Shown here piece after piece: positions 1 through 9,600 of a stretch of 64,000 bases of DNA. Made by a program: the position numbers and the translations under genes. The stretch covers positions 124,001-188,000 of the forward strand of contig LCZK01000009.1 of assembly GCA_001025035.1 (NCBI GenBank), written 5' to 3'. Position 1 is the stretch's first letter. Each line of letters starts with the position of its first letter. This stretch comes from Actinobacteria bacterium IMCC26207. GTDB taxonomy: Bacteria; Actinomycetota; Acidimicrobiia; Acidimicrobiales; Microtrichaceae. Under the pieces are notes generated by a model. The model made no database searches and was not told the DNA's origin. It saw only the letters and a program-made list of their open reading frames with translations.

Positions 1-3000
1 CTGAAGCTGAAGCTACTGGCAACACGTTGTTGGCCACTGTGACGGTCACCGACTTGGAGTTGGTGGCTGCCTGATTGTCGGTCACCCTTACGGTTGCGGT
101 GTAGGTGCCCGCAGTTGTGTAGGTGTGACTTGGGGTAGCACTCGTCGAGGCTGCACCGTCACCGAATGTCCATGCGTAGGAGTTCACCGTGCCGTCGGCG
201 TCGGTTGATCCTGAAGCATCGAAGGCGAAGTTGGTGATATTCGTCTTACCCGAGGTTGGATCCACCGTGGCCGCAGCAACCGGTGCCTGATTTGGCGCAC
301 CGATGTTCATGATCAACGTTGACGTGGCGGTAACGCCGTTGTCGTCGGTGATGGTCAGGGTCACGGTAAAGGTGCCTTGGCTGGCATAGGTGTGACTCGG
401 GCTAGCTGCCGAACTGGTAGCTGTGCCGTCGCCGAAGTTCCAGTTTCGGGTGAATGTGCCGTCTGGGTCACCTGAACCGACCGAGTTGAACTGAACCGGC
501 AGCGGGGCTTGACCGCTGCTGATATCAGATCCGGCCACTGCAGTTGGCGCCTGGTTGGCGTTCACTGTGATGGCAACCGTCTTTGTATCAGTCGCTCCGT
601 CGTTGTCGGTCACCGTTAGCGTGGCGGTGTAGTTGCCTGAGCTGGTGTAGGTGTGGCTCGGGTTCGAGGCCGAGCTTGTGGCTGTGCCATCCCCGAAGTT
701 CCAGCTACGGCTGACGATTGAGCCATCAGCCTCTTGGTCTGCCGAACCGGCAGAGCTGAAGGCAACCACCAAGGGCTCCTTGCCCGAGGTCGGCGTGCCT
801 GAAGCCACTGCTATCGGAGCCAGGTTGGGGTCACGCACGTTGATCGACACGGTCTTGGTGTCGGTGCCACCCTCTTCGTCGGTCACCGTCAGCGTTGCCG
901 CATAGGTGGACGGGAGGATGTAGGTGTGACTCGGGTTGGCATCAGTAGAAGACCCACCGTCACCAAAGTCCCAGTTGTAGCTGACAATGATTCCGTCGGA
1001 ATCAGTGGAGCCAGCCGAGGAGAAGTTCACCAGGAGCGGGAACACGCCACGGATAGGCGTTGCGCTAGCAACCGCCGTGGGCGCAACGTTGACAGACACG
1101 GCAATCACTACCGACTGGGTGCTGGTTGCCCCATCGTCATCAGTGACCGTCAAGACTGCAGTCTTGCTTCCGGTAGAGGTATAGGTGTGAGTTGGGTTCT
1201 GCGAGGAATCCAGGGCTGAACCATCACCGAAGTTCCAGCTGTAGCTGACGATCGTGCCGTCAGCGTCAGTGGAACCAGCCGAGGAGAACTCGACTGGAAG
1301 GGGCTTGCGCCCCGCTGTAGGTGATGCAGAAGCAACTGCTACCGGAGCGCTGTTGGAGTGCAAGCGAGTTGAGCGTGCACCCGAACCACCAGCGTTACCC
1401 GCTGCACCGCTGCCACCAGCTGTGCCAGCTGTACCGGCAAAGCCATTGCGGTTGGCTGTGTTGGTCGTGCCAAGGGCACCACCCGTACCGGCTGTTCCAC
1501 CAGTACCGGCTGCGCCAGCGGCGCCACCAGAACCTGCGGCGCCTAACGTGGCCGAGGTTGTAGAGACAACCTGGCTGCCGCTACCAACCGAGTAGACCCC
1601 AATGGATGGGCCGCCAGTACCACCGGCACCGCCCGAGCCACCACGGCCGCCTGCGGCGCCGCCGCCACCACCGCCACCTGCCGCGCTGCGGCCAGTGTTG
1701 ATGTTGGCAGGTGAACCACCGTTACCGCCGTTGCCGCCGGTTCCGGCAGTACCACCGGCACCACCATCACCACCGTTACCACCAGTACCAGTAATGATCG
1801 CTGTTCCGGTCACGGTCACCGAGGCGTTGTTGGTGAAGATTCCGAAGGAACCGCCACCAGCAGTACCTCCGCCACCACCGCCACCACCGGTGCCACCAAG
1901 GCCACCAGAGCCGCCGGAGCCGCCACGTCGACGGTTGTTGGCTGGGTTAATCAAGGTGTTGCTGCTCTCGCCACCGCCGCCGCCGCCGCCAGCGCCACCA
2001 GCGCCAGCGCCGCCTGCAGCGCCTGCGCCGCCGGTTCCACCTGCGAAGGTGTCATTGGGTGCGTTCGTTGTGGAGCCGGCTACGCCTGCAGCACCAGCAG
2101 CACCAGCAGCGCCTGCGCCACCGCCACCGCCACCGACGCCACCGGATGGACCCGCTGTTCCGCCAGTAGCACCGCCGCCGCCAGCTGAGCCAGCCACGCC
2201 GACCTTCTGGCCAGAAGACTCGTTGTTACCGCCGCCACCAGAACCACCTGCGCCACCATTACGAGTGGTCGGTGTACCCGTGACTGCAGCACCAGGGGTT
2301 GAGCCCTGCTGAGTATTTGAGTTGGTACCAGGATTGCCGTTTGTTCCATTGGTTCCAGCAGCACCGCTGGAGCCAGCCGTACCGGCCACACCGGCGGCCG
2401 CTGTGACATTGCTGTCTTTTACGGTCACGTTTGAGCTGCTGAGGGCACGAACGCCATAGGCACTCGAGCCAGCAGTTGATGGGGTACCAGAGGTCACGGT
2501 GACCTGATCGAGTGTCAGCAGCGAGTTGGTCTGAACCAACACGCCCGTGGAGCCGGCAGAAGTACTGCCATCTCCACCAACAATGGTGAGCTTCTTAAGC
2601 TTGGTCGCAACCGTGGCGCCTGTCGCAGTCACACCTGGCGTGTTCGCTGCACCAGTGATCGTCACGGTGGTGGCACCGTTGCTGCCACCAGCATCAAAGC
2701 TCTGGTCGTAACCGCCAGTGACATCAATTCCGGCTACCACGGTGAAGGAGCTGTACGAGCCTCCAGCAACACGGACCGAAGTCTGACCGTTTGCCGCCGC
2801 AGCAGTGAGAGCAGCAGAAATGGTGAGTTTCGGCAAAGCCTGCGTGCCCAAGTTGTCGTCACTACCGGCTTTCGAGACGAACTGAACGCTGGTGAGCGCT
2901 ACGAACACCTTGGTCGCCGTGGCGATCTGGCCTTCTGCATCAGCCACCGTCAAGGTCGCCGTGTAGGTACCTGCTGAGGTGTAGGTGTGCGTGGGGTTGG

Positions 3001-6000
3001 CCTCGGTGCTGAGGTCGCTGCCATCACCAAAGTTCCAGCTATAGCTAGCAATGTCGCCATCGGGGTCGAGTGAACCAGCAGAGGTGAAGTCCACCGTGGC
3101 TGGTACAAGGCCAGAGCTCTTGTTTGCACCTGCAACTGCAACGGGCACCTGATTCTCGAGGGCCACAACATTGACCTGCTTCGAGCTCGTGAGGCCTTCC
3201 TGATCCGTCAGCGTCAACGTGGCGGTGTACGAGCCCAGCACATAGGTGTGGCTTGGGTTGGCAGCGGAGCTTGTCGCTGAACCGTCACCGAAGTCCCATT
3301 CGTAGGAGGCAATGGAATCATCCGGATCGGAGGAACCAGCCGAGGAGAACGCAACCACAAGTGGTGCCTTGCCCGAGGATGGAGTTGCCACCGCTCGGAC
3401 CACTGGGGCCTGGTTCGCATTGGAGTTGATCAGAACCGATCCCGTGTGGGTGGCACCGTCGTTATCCGTGACCGTCAGGGTCGCCGTCCATGTGCCGACT
3501 GAATAGGTGTGGCTAGGGCTCTGGTCAGAACTGAGCTCGCTACCGTCACCAAAGTTCCAGCTATAGGCAGTAATCGTGCCATCCCAATCATAGGATTTAT
3601 TCGAGGAGAACGCCACAACCAACGGGCGCTTTCCGGAAGCGGGAGTGGCTACGGGCCGAGCAACAGGCGCAACGTTGACTGCACCGACGTTGACCGAAAC
3701 CGTGGTGAATCCAGTGTCGCCGCTGTCATCAGTCAAAGTCAGCTTGGCTGTCTTGTTGCCAGGAGTGTTATAGACGGTGCTGGGGTTGGCCTCAGTAGAG
3801 TCCACTGTTCCGTTGTTATCGAAGTCCCAGGCGTAGCCGACAATGCTGCCGTCGTTATCGGCTGAGCCAGCCGAACTGAATGCAACTGGCAGCGGGGCCT
3901 TGGTACCCGTTGGGGTGAAGTTGGCAACGGCCACTGGCAGCTGATTGGCAACTGTAGAGATGGCCACGGTGGTGGTTGCCACATTGGCATCATCATCGGT
4001 CACGGTAAGGGTGGCTGTGAAGGAACCAACACCATACGTGTGGGTCGGGTTGGCTGCGCTGCTCGCAGCAGCACCGTCCCCAAAGTTCCAGTTGTACGAA
4101 ACTATGGTCCCGTCAGCGTCGCCTGATCCGGCGGAGCTGAAGGTCACGGCCAGCGGCGCCTTGCCCGAGTCTGGTGTTGCAGACGCAGCAGCAGTTGGGC
4201 CCAGGTTGACGATGGTCGAGACGATGGTCGAGGACGAGTTGGTCAGGCCGCCGTTATCGGTGACCGTCAGTGTCACGACGAACGAACCCACTGTGGTGAA
4301 CGTGTGACTTGGCGAGGCGCCAGACCCGTTGGGGGTCTCATCGCCCCAGGTCCAGTCATAAGAAACGATGGACGCATCGTCGCTCGAACCAGTCGAAGAG
4401 AAAGCAACCAGAGCAGGTGCCTTGGTAGAGACTGGAGTCACCGAGGTAACTGCAAGCACCGCCACTGGGGCTGGGTTCTCATTGACCGTGATGGTCAGAG
4501 CAGCAGTGTCAGTAGCGCCGTCGCTGTCAGTGACTGTTAGGACTGCGGAGTATTCGCCGGCCACGGTATAGGTGTGGCTCGGATTGGCTGCAGAGCTATC
4601 TGCTGAACCGTCACCGAAGTTCCAGCTATAGCCGGTGATTGTTCCATCTGGATCGGTGGAACCAGCCGAGCTAAACGCCACGGCAAGTGGAGCATTTCCA
4701 GTAGCCACATCAGAGTTTGCAACTGCCACAGGCAGCACATTGGCATCAGAAACAATGCTGACGGTCTTGATGTCTGCGTCGCCGCTGTCATCAGTGACGG
4801 TCAAGGTTGCGGTGTACTCGCCAGGCGCATATGCGTGGCTTGGGTTGGCCAGCGATGAAAGGTTGCCGTCACCGAAGTCCCATGCATAGCTAGCAATGGT
4901 TCCATCGGTGTCTGCCGAACCAGCCGAGCTGAAGGCCACGTTGAGTGGGCTCTTGCCAGAGGTGGGCGTTCCGGAAGCCTGAGCGGTTGGGAACAAGTTG
5001 AGGACTCGAGTCACGGTGACAGGTGCAGTCGCCTCTGATCCATTATTATCTCGGATAGTCAGGGTTGCCGTGTACACGCCAGGCGCTGCATAGGTGTAAC
5101 TCGGGTTGGCTTCGTAGCTCAGAGCTGAACCATCGCCAAAGTCCCAGACGTAGGAGTCAATGGTTCCATCGGAATCACTCGAGCCTGCAGAGCTGAAGGC
5201 AACTGCTAGCGGAATCTTGCCAGTGCTTGGTGTTACCGAAGCAGCGACGACCGGGGCAACGTTGAACGCTAGAGCGTTGATCGGCACCGTTGCTGTGTCA
5301 GTCAGAGGCGCCGGGAAAGCGCGATTATCAGTGACTGTCAGCGAGGCTGAGTACAGACCAGGAGTTGCATAGGTGTGAACTGGGTTTGCCTCGGAAGAGG
5401 TCTCACCGTCGCCGAATACCCAGTTGTAGCTAACGATTGTTCCGTCAGAATCTGCTGATCCAGCCGAGCTGAAGTCAACGGTCAAGGGGGCTTTACCCGA
5501 GGATGGCGTTGCGTTCGCAACGGCGACGGGGGCTTGGTTGACACTCAACACCGAGATGTTGAGTGATGCAACATCGGTTGCTCCGTTGTCATCAATCACC
5601 GTCAAGGTGGCTACGTAGTTACCAGGTGTTGAATAGGTGTGATTTGGGTTTGCACTCGTGCTTGGGGTGGTTGAGTCTCCGAAGTCCCAGCGCTTGGTCA
5701 CGATGATTCCGTCAGGGTCAGTCGAGGCCGAGGAATCGAAGGAGAGTGTGGCAGGAGCTATTGCCAGAGCTGCAGAAACCGATGCAACAGCATCGGGAGA
5801 AATGTTTGCGACGGTAGTAATAGTGGTGCTCGCAGACCCGGTGGCACCCTCATTGTCGGTCACTGTCAAAGTGACTATAAAAGTGCGCGCTGTTGTGAAG
5901 GTATGCGAAGGGTTCGCTGCGGTTCCAAGAACTGTTCCGTCTGACCAGTTCCAGCTATAGGCAACAATCGAACCGTCGGGATCACTCGACCCAGCGGAAC

Positions 6001-6496
6001 TGAAATTGACGTTCAGGGGGGCTTTACCCGAGACCGGTGAGGGGGCACCGATCACAGCGACTGGAGACTGATTGACTCCTGCGGAAACCACGATGGCAAC
6101 GGTGGAGCTGCCGACGGCTCCGCCGTTATCGGTGACACGAAGGGTGGCAACGAAGGTGCCACCAGAGGTGTACGTGTGCGTTGGGTTGGCCTCGGCACTT
6201 GCAGCCGATCCATCACCAAAGTTCCAGGCGTAATTCACGATTGTTCCATCAGAGTCGAGCGACCCATCGGAGCTGAAGCTGACCACAAGTGGAGCAGCAC
6301 CCGAGGTTACGTCCGAGCTCGCCAGAGCGATCGGACGCAGGTTTGTTCCCGGCGTAGGAGTTGGAGCGCAGGCCGTAATGACAAGCGCTAGTGCTCCAAG
6401 AATTGCCAGAACCGAGAGTTGCATCCTCTTGGTTGATGACGGCCTAGATGTGTTTCGCCCTGGGTGCTTCACGCTTCCCCCTGATGTTGTGCTCAT
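1..6496 (-). CDS. Giant PKD-repeat lipoprotein with beta-helix and Gly-rich insert (3' end outside window)
   Basis: I translated this frame by hand; it is open from an ATG at 6494-6496 to the window edge (2165 codons, C-terminus missing). The N-terminus is a positively charged stretch, a hydrophobic core and a lipobox ending VITAC, so it is probably a surface lipoprotein acylated on that Cys. Then follow about 13 PKD domains of ~85-88 residues, each with the WxFGDG motif and an HTY...ATLTVTDN strand. A segment beginning near 2895 (VSKAGSDDNLGT) resembles the DUF1565/pectin-lyase-like beta-helix, followed by a Gly-rich region (about 1370-2440) and at least five more PKD domains. An in-frame TAG nine codons upstream fixes the start, which sits behind GGGGGAAT. 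It is paralogous to the gene upstream. PKD domains usually act in adhesion or carbohydrate binding; the ligand is unknown. Confidence 0.85.
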   Translation of the reverse strand, partial: MSTTSGGSVKHPGRNTSRPSSTKRMQLSVLAILGALALVITACAPTPTPGTNLRPIALASSDVTSGAAPLVVSFSSDGSLDSDGTIVNYAWNFGDGSAASAEANPTHTYTSGGTFVATLRVTDNGGAVGSSTVAIVVSAGVNQSPVAVIGAPSPVSGKAPLNVNFSSAGSSDPDGSIVAYSWNWSDGTVLGTAANPSHTFTTARTFIVTLTVTDNEGATGSASTTITTVANISPDAVASVSAALAIAPATLSFDSSASTDPDGIIVTKRWDFGDSTTPSTSANPNHTYSTPGNYVATLTVIDDNGATDVASLNISVLSVNQAPVAVANATPSSGKAPLTVDFSSAGSADSDGTIVSYNWVFGDGETSSEANPVHTYATPGLYSASLTVTDNRAFPAPLTDTATVPINALAFNVAPVVAASVTPSTGKIPLAVAFSSAGSSDSDGTIDSYVWDFGDGSALSYEANPSYTYAAPGVYTATLTIRDNNGSEATAPVTVTRVLNLFPTAQASGTPTSGKSPLNVAFSSAGSADTDGTIASYAWDFGDGNLSSLANPSHAYAPGEYTATLTVTDDSGDADIKTVSIVSDANVLPVAVANSDVATGNAPLAVAFSSAGSTDPDGTITGYSWNFGDGSADSSAANPSHTYTVAGEYSAVLTVTDSDGATDTAALTITVNENPAPVAVLAVTSVTPVSTKAPALVAFSSTGSSDDASIVSYDWTWGDETPNGSGASPSHTFTTVGSFVVTLTVTDNGGLTNSSSTIVSTIVNLGPTAAASATPDSGKAPLAVTFSSAGSGDADGTIVSYNWNFGDGAAASSAANPTHTYGVGSFTATLTVTDDDANVATTTVAISTVANQLPVAVANFTPTGTKAPLPVAFSSAGSADNDGSIVGYAWDFDNNGTVDSTEANPSTVYNTPGNKTAKLTLTDDSGDTGFTTVSVNVGAVNVAPVARPVATPASGKRPLVVAFSSNKSYDWDGTITAYSWNFGDGSELSSDQSPSHTYSVGTWTATLTVTDNDGATHTGSVLINSNANQAPVVRAVATPSSGKAPLVVAFSSAGSSDPDDSIASYEWDFGDGSATSSAANPSHTYVLGSYTATLTLTDQEGLTSSKQVNVVALENQVPVAVAGANKSSGLVPATVDFTSAGSLDPDGDIASYSWNFGDGSDLSTEANPTHTYTSAGTYTATLTVADAEGQIATATKVFVALTSVQFVSKAGSDDNLGTQALPKLTISAALTAAAANGQTSVRVAGGSYSSFTVVAGIDVTGGYDQSFDAGGSNGATTVTITGAANTPGVTATGATVATKLKKLTIVGGDGSTSAGSTGVLVQTNSLLTLDQVTVTSGTPSTAGSSAYGVRALSSSNVTVKDSNVTAAAGVAGTAGSSGAAGTNGTNGNPGTNSNTQQGSTPGAAVTGTPTTRNGGAGGSGGGGNNESSGQKVGVAGSAGGGGATGGTAGPSGGVGGGGGGAGAAGAAGAAGVAGSTTNAPNDTFAGGTGGAGAAGGAGAGGAGGGGGGGESSNTLINPANNRRRGGSGGSGGLGGTGGGGGGGGTAGGGSFGIFTNNASVTVTGTAIITGTGGNGGDGGAGGTAGTGGNGGNGGSPANINTGRSAAGGGGGGGAAGGRGGSGGAGGTGGPSIGVYSVGSGSQVVSTTSATLGAAGSGGAAGAAGTGGTAGTGGALGTTNTANRNGFAGTAGTAGGSGAAGNAGGSGARSTRLHSNSAPVAVASASPTAGRKPLPVEFSSAGSTDADGTIVSYSWNFGDGSALDSSQNPTHTYTSTGSKTAVLTVTDDDGATSTQSVVIAVSVNVAPTAVASATPIRGVFPLLVNFSSAGSTDSDGIIVSYNWDFGDGGSSTDANPSHTYILPSTYAATLTVTDEEGGTDTKTVSINVRDPNLAPIAVASGTPTSGKEPLVVAFSSAGSADQEADGSIVSRSWNFGDGTATSSASNPSHTYTSSGNYTATLTVTDNDGATDTKTVAITVNANQAPTAVAGSDISSGQAPLPVQFNSVGSGDPDGTFTRNWNFGDGTATSSAASPSHTYASQGTFTVTLTITDDNGVTATSTLIMNIGAPNQAPVAAATVDPTSGKTNITNFAFDASGSTDADGTVNSYAWTFGDGAASTSATPSHTYTTAGTYTATVRVTDNQAATNSKSVTVTVANNVLPVASAS
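1370..2440 (-). repeat. Glycine-rich PGRS-like low-complexity coding region
   Basis: The encoded protein here is mostly GG-A/T/N/S triplets (for example GGAGGSGGGG and GGTGGNGG), forming a long low-complexity block inside the beta-helix part of the downstream PKD lipoprotein. The texture resembles mycobacterial PE_PGRS or collagen-like loops, but no PE domain is present. On the opposite strand the same DNA reads as proline-rich frames, which are not genes. Confidence 0.8.
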
Positions 6497-6614
6497 AAGA
6501 TTCCCCCGACGAGTGACCGGACTAGCCGTCCCACTCGTCTTCCCTTCTTCTCGGTGTTCCCTGTGTGTCCGTGGATTGCCGTGTAGATGACTTCTGCCTG
6601 AGATTCAGCGCCTA

Positions 6615-6640
6615 GGCGGCCGGAACAGCTTCCGACCGCC
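6615..6640 (-). terminator. Terminator-like hairpin between the tandem PKD genes
   Basis: An 11-level stem (GGCGGTCGGAA pairing TTCCGGCCGCC with one mismatch) and 4-nt loop lies 15 nt downstream of the stop codon of the upstream PKD gene. There is no U tract, so this may be an actinobacterial L-shaped terminator or an mRNA 3'-end stabiliser rather than a classical intrinsic terminator. The remaining 160 nt before the next gene show no convincing promoter. Confidence 0.5.
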
Positions 6641-6655
6641 AAGAAATGCGCTGTA

Positions 6656-9600
6656 TTACCCGCCTGTAACTGTGATGCTTCGAGTTGCCGTTGCGACCGA
6701 GCCACGGTCATCAGTGACTGTCAGAGTGACTTGATACTCCCCTGGGGAAGTGAAGGTGTGAGCGGGCGCCAGGTCATTGGTGACTGCTGAGCTTCCATCC
6801 CCGAAGTCCCAGCTGAAGCTGAAGGAGCCGTCGTTATCGTTGACGTTTGAGTCAAAGTTGACGGTGAGCGGACCTGCACCACTCGTGACATTGGAACTGA
6901 TCGATGCCGTAGGTGGATCGTTCGCATCGATTGTGACCGTGTCTGTTGAGGTTGCTCCCTCGTTATCGGTCACCGTCAGCGTCGCAGTCCAGATACCTGG
7001 CGCATAGCTGTGAGTCGGGTTCGCTGAAGTGCTCGATGAGCCGTCACCGAAGTTCCAGCTGTAGCTAACGATGGATCCGTCAGCATCGCTTGAGGTATCG
7101 CCAGTGAAGCTGACAAGTAGCGGTCCGTCGCCGCTGGTGACATCTGCTATCGCTATGGCCGTTGGGGCCGTATTCGAGCGGATCCCCACCGTGGCGCTGT
7201 TCGTTCCGCCTTCGTTGTCGGTCACCGTCAGCGTGGCTACATAGGTACCCGTTGCGTAGGTATGCGACGGGTTCGCTGTTGTGCCCAACGCTGAGCCATC
7301 ACCGAAGTCCCAGCTATAGGAAGAGATGGAACCGTCAGGGTCGGTTGTGCCGGCCGAACTGAGTGCCACCACCAATGGGGCCACACCACTGCTCGGCGTG
7401 GCCGAGGCAACAACTGTTGGCTTGATGTTGACAGTGCTGCTTATGCCCACTGCCCTCATCGCCGTGGTGCCATTGTCATCGGTCAGGGTCAGAGTTGCTG
7501 TCCAGTTGCCAGGGGCATAGGTGTGGGTTGCATCGGCTGTGGTTTCAACCGTGCTGCCATCACCAAAGTCCCAGGCATAGCTAGCAATCGTGCCATCGGC
7601 GTCCGAGGATCCAGCTGAGCTGAAGGCGACAACAAGTGGAGCCCGACCAGAGGTTGGGGTTGCACTCGCTACTGGAACCGGCGCCAGGTTGACTGGGCCG
7701 ACGTTGATCGAGACAGCCTTCACATCGGTAGCGCCCTCGTTATCAGTCACCGTAAGGGTGGCCGAGTAGGTGCCGGGCGTGGCGTAGGTATGTGATGGGT
7801 TGGCAGAACTGCTTGTTGCTGTGCCGTCACCGAAGTTCCAGTTGTAGCTGGCAATAGTGCCATCGTTATCAACCGAGCCGGCTGAGCTGAAGTTCACAAC
7901 CAGTGGGGCCTTTGTGCCGATACGGGTTGCGTTGGCCACCGCAACTGGTGCCTGATTGACCGTCGAGGTCACTCCCACGGTTGCCGTGGCTGTTGCACCC
8001 TCGTTGTCGGTCACCGTGAGCGTTGCCGTCCAGGTGCCTACCCCATAGGTGTGTGCCGGGTTGGCAGCAGTACTCGCCGCAGTGCCGTCACCGAAGTTCC
8101 AGTTGTAGCTGGCAATAGTTCCATCGAAGTCAATCGATCCGGCAGAACTCAGCTGAACATTGAGTGGTGCCCGACCATTCGACGGGGTGGCCGAGGCCGT
8201 GGCTGTGGGGGCCAGGTTGGGAAGCGACCGAATCTGAACTGAACGAGTGGTGGTTGCACCATCGTTGTCCGTTGCCGTCAAGGTTGCCGTCCAAACGCCT
8301 GCAGCGTAGGTGTGAGTTGGGTTCGCCGCAGTGCTCGTTGCCGAGCCGTCACCGAAGTTCCAGACCAAACCACTGACGGTGCCATCAGAGTCAGAGACCG
8401 TCGAGGTAAAGGCCACATCAACGGGCGCCTTACCAAAGGTTGGTGTTGCCGAGATGGCAACCTCTGGGGCCACGTTGTTGGGGCTCACCGTTACGGTCAC
8501 ATTGGCTGTACCCGTGCCACCCTTGTTATCTGTCACGGTCAGGGTTGCTGTGTAGTTACCCTGAGCGCTGTAGGTGTGTGAGGGGCTCGCAGAACTGCTC
8601 AGTGCTGAGCCGTCACCGAAGTTCCAGCTATAGCTGACAATCGACCCGTCGTTGTCAACGGATCCGGCCGAGCTGAAGTCAACAACAATGGGTGCTTTCC
8701 CGGCATTTGGAGTGCCGTTCGCCACCGCTACCGGTAGCTGATTCGCTGCAATGACGATCTGCGCCGTGGTTGCAGTTGCAGTAGCCCCATCATTGTCAGT
8801 GACCGTCAACGTTGCCGTATAAGTTCCGGCATCGGTGTAGGTATGGGTTGGGTTCGCAGAGGCACTTGTTGCGGTGCCATCGCCGAAGTTCCAGCTGAAT
8901 GTGATCGTGCCGTCGGGGTCATAGGACCCAGCCGAGCTGAAATCAACAGTCTCGGCCGCAATGCCAGAAGTCTTGCTGGCTGCTGCTGCAGCAATCGGCG
9001 CAGCGTTTACTGACACGCCGCTGTCGAAGACAACACGTCGCAGACCGGCCGAGCCACTACTGCCAGTACCGCCGGCTACGCCTGCGGGGCCTGCAGCGCC
9101 ATCGCCGCCCTTCTTTGAGAGCGTGCCGTTGGCTCCACCGAGGCCCTTGGTTCCGCCAGTACCGACAGCGCCACTGCTGCCGCCGTTACCAAGGGATCCT
9201 GCAGTACCAATGCTGGCCACTGCTGCTAGGGCATCAACGTTTGCAGTCTGCGTTCCAGTACCAGAATGGTAGGCACCAACGGAAGGTCCGCCGTTACCGC
9301 CAGCACCGCCGCCGCCGCCGTTACCGCCGCCGCCGCCAGAGGCTCCGCCGCCAGCACCGGGAGTTGAGGTTCCAGCACCGTTACCGCCGTTGCCGCCGTT
9401 GCCACCGTTACCGCCAACGCCACCGGCACCGCCAGCACCGCCAGCACCAGTTGCCAAAGCCGTGGCATTGATCACCACTGAAGAGTTATTGGAGTAAACG
9501 GCAAATGATCCGCCGCCACCCGAGCCGCCTGCGCCGCCCGTACCAGAGGTACCACCGACGCCACCGGCGCCACCGCCACCACTGTTGTTGTTGCCGTTCG

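Noticed and set aside
1602-2312. Plus-strand Pro-rich frame of 236 codons
   Set aside because: It is the reverse complement of the Gly-rich coding block (GGN/GCN read backwards gives Pro/Ala); there is no plausible start context.
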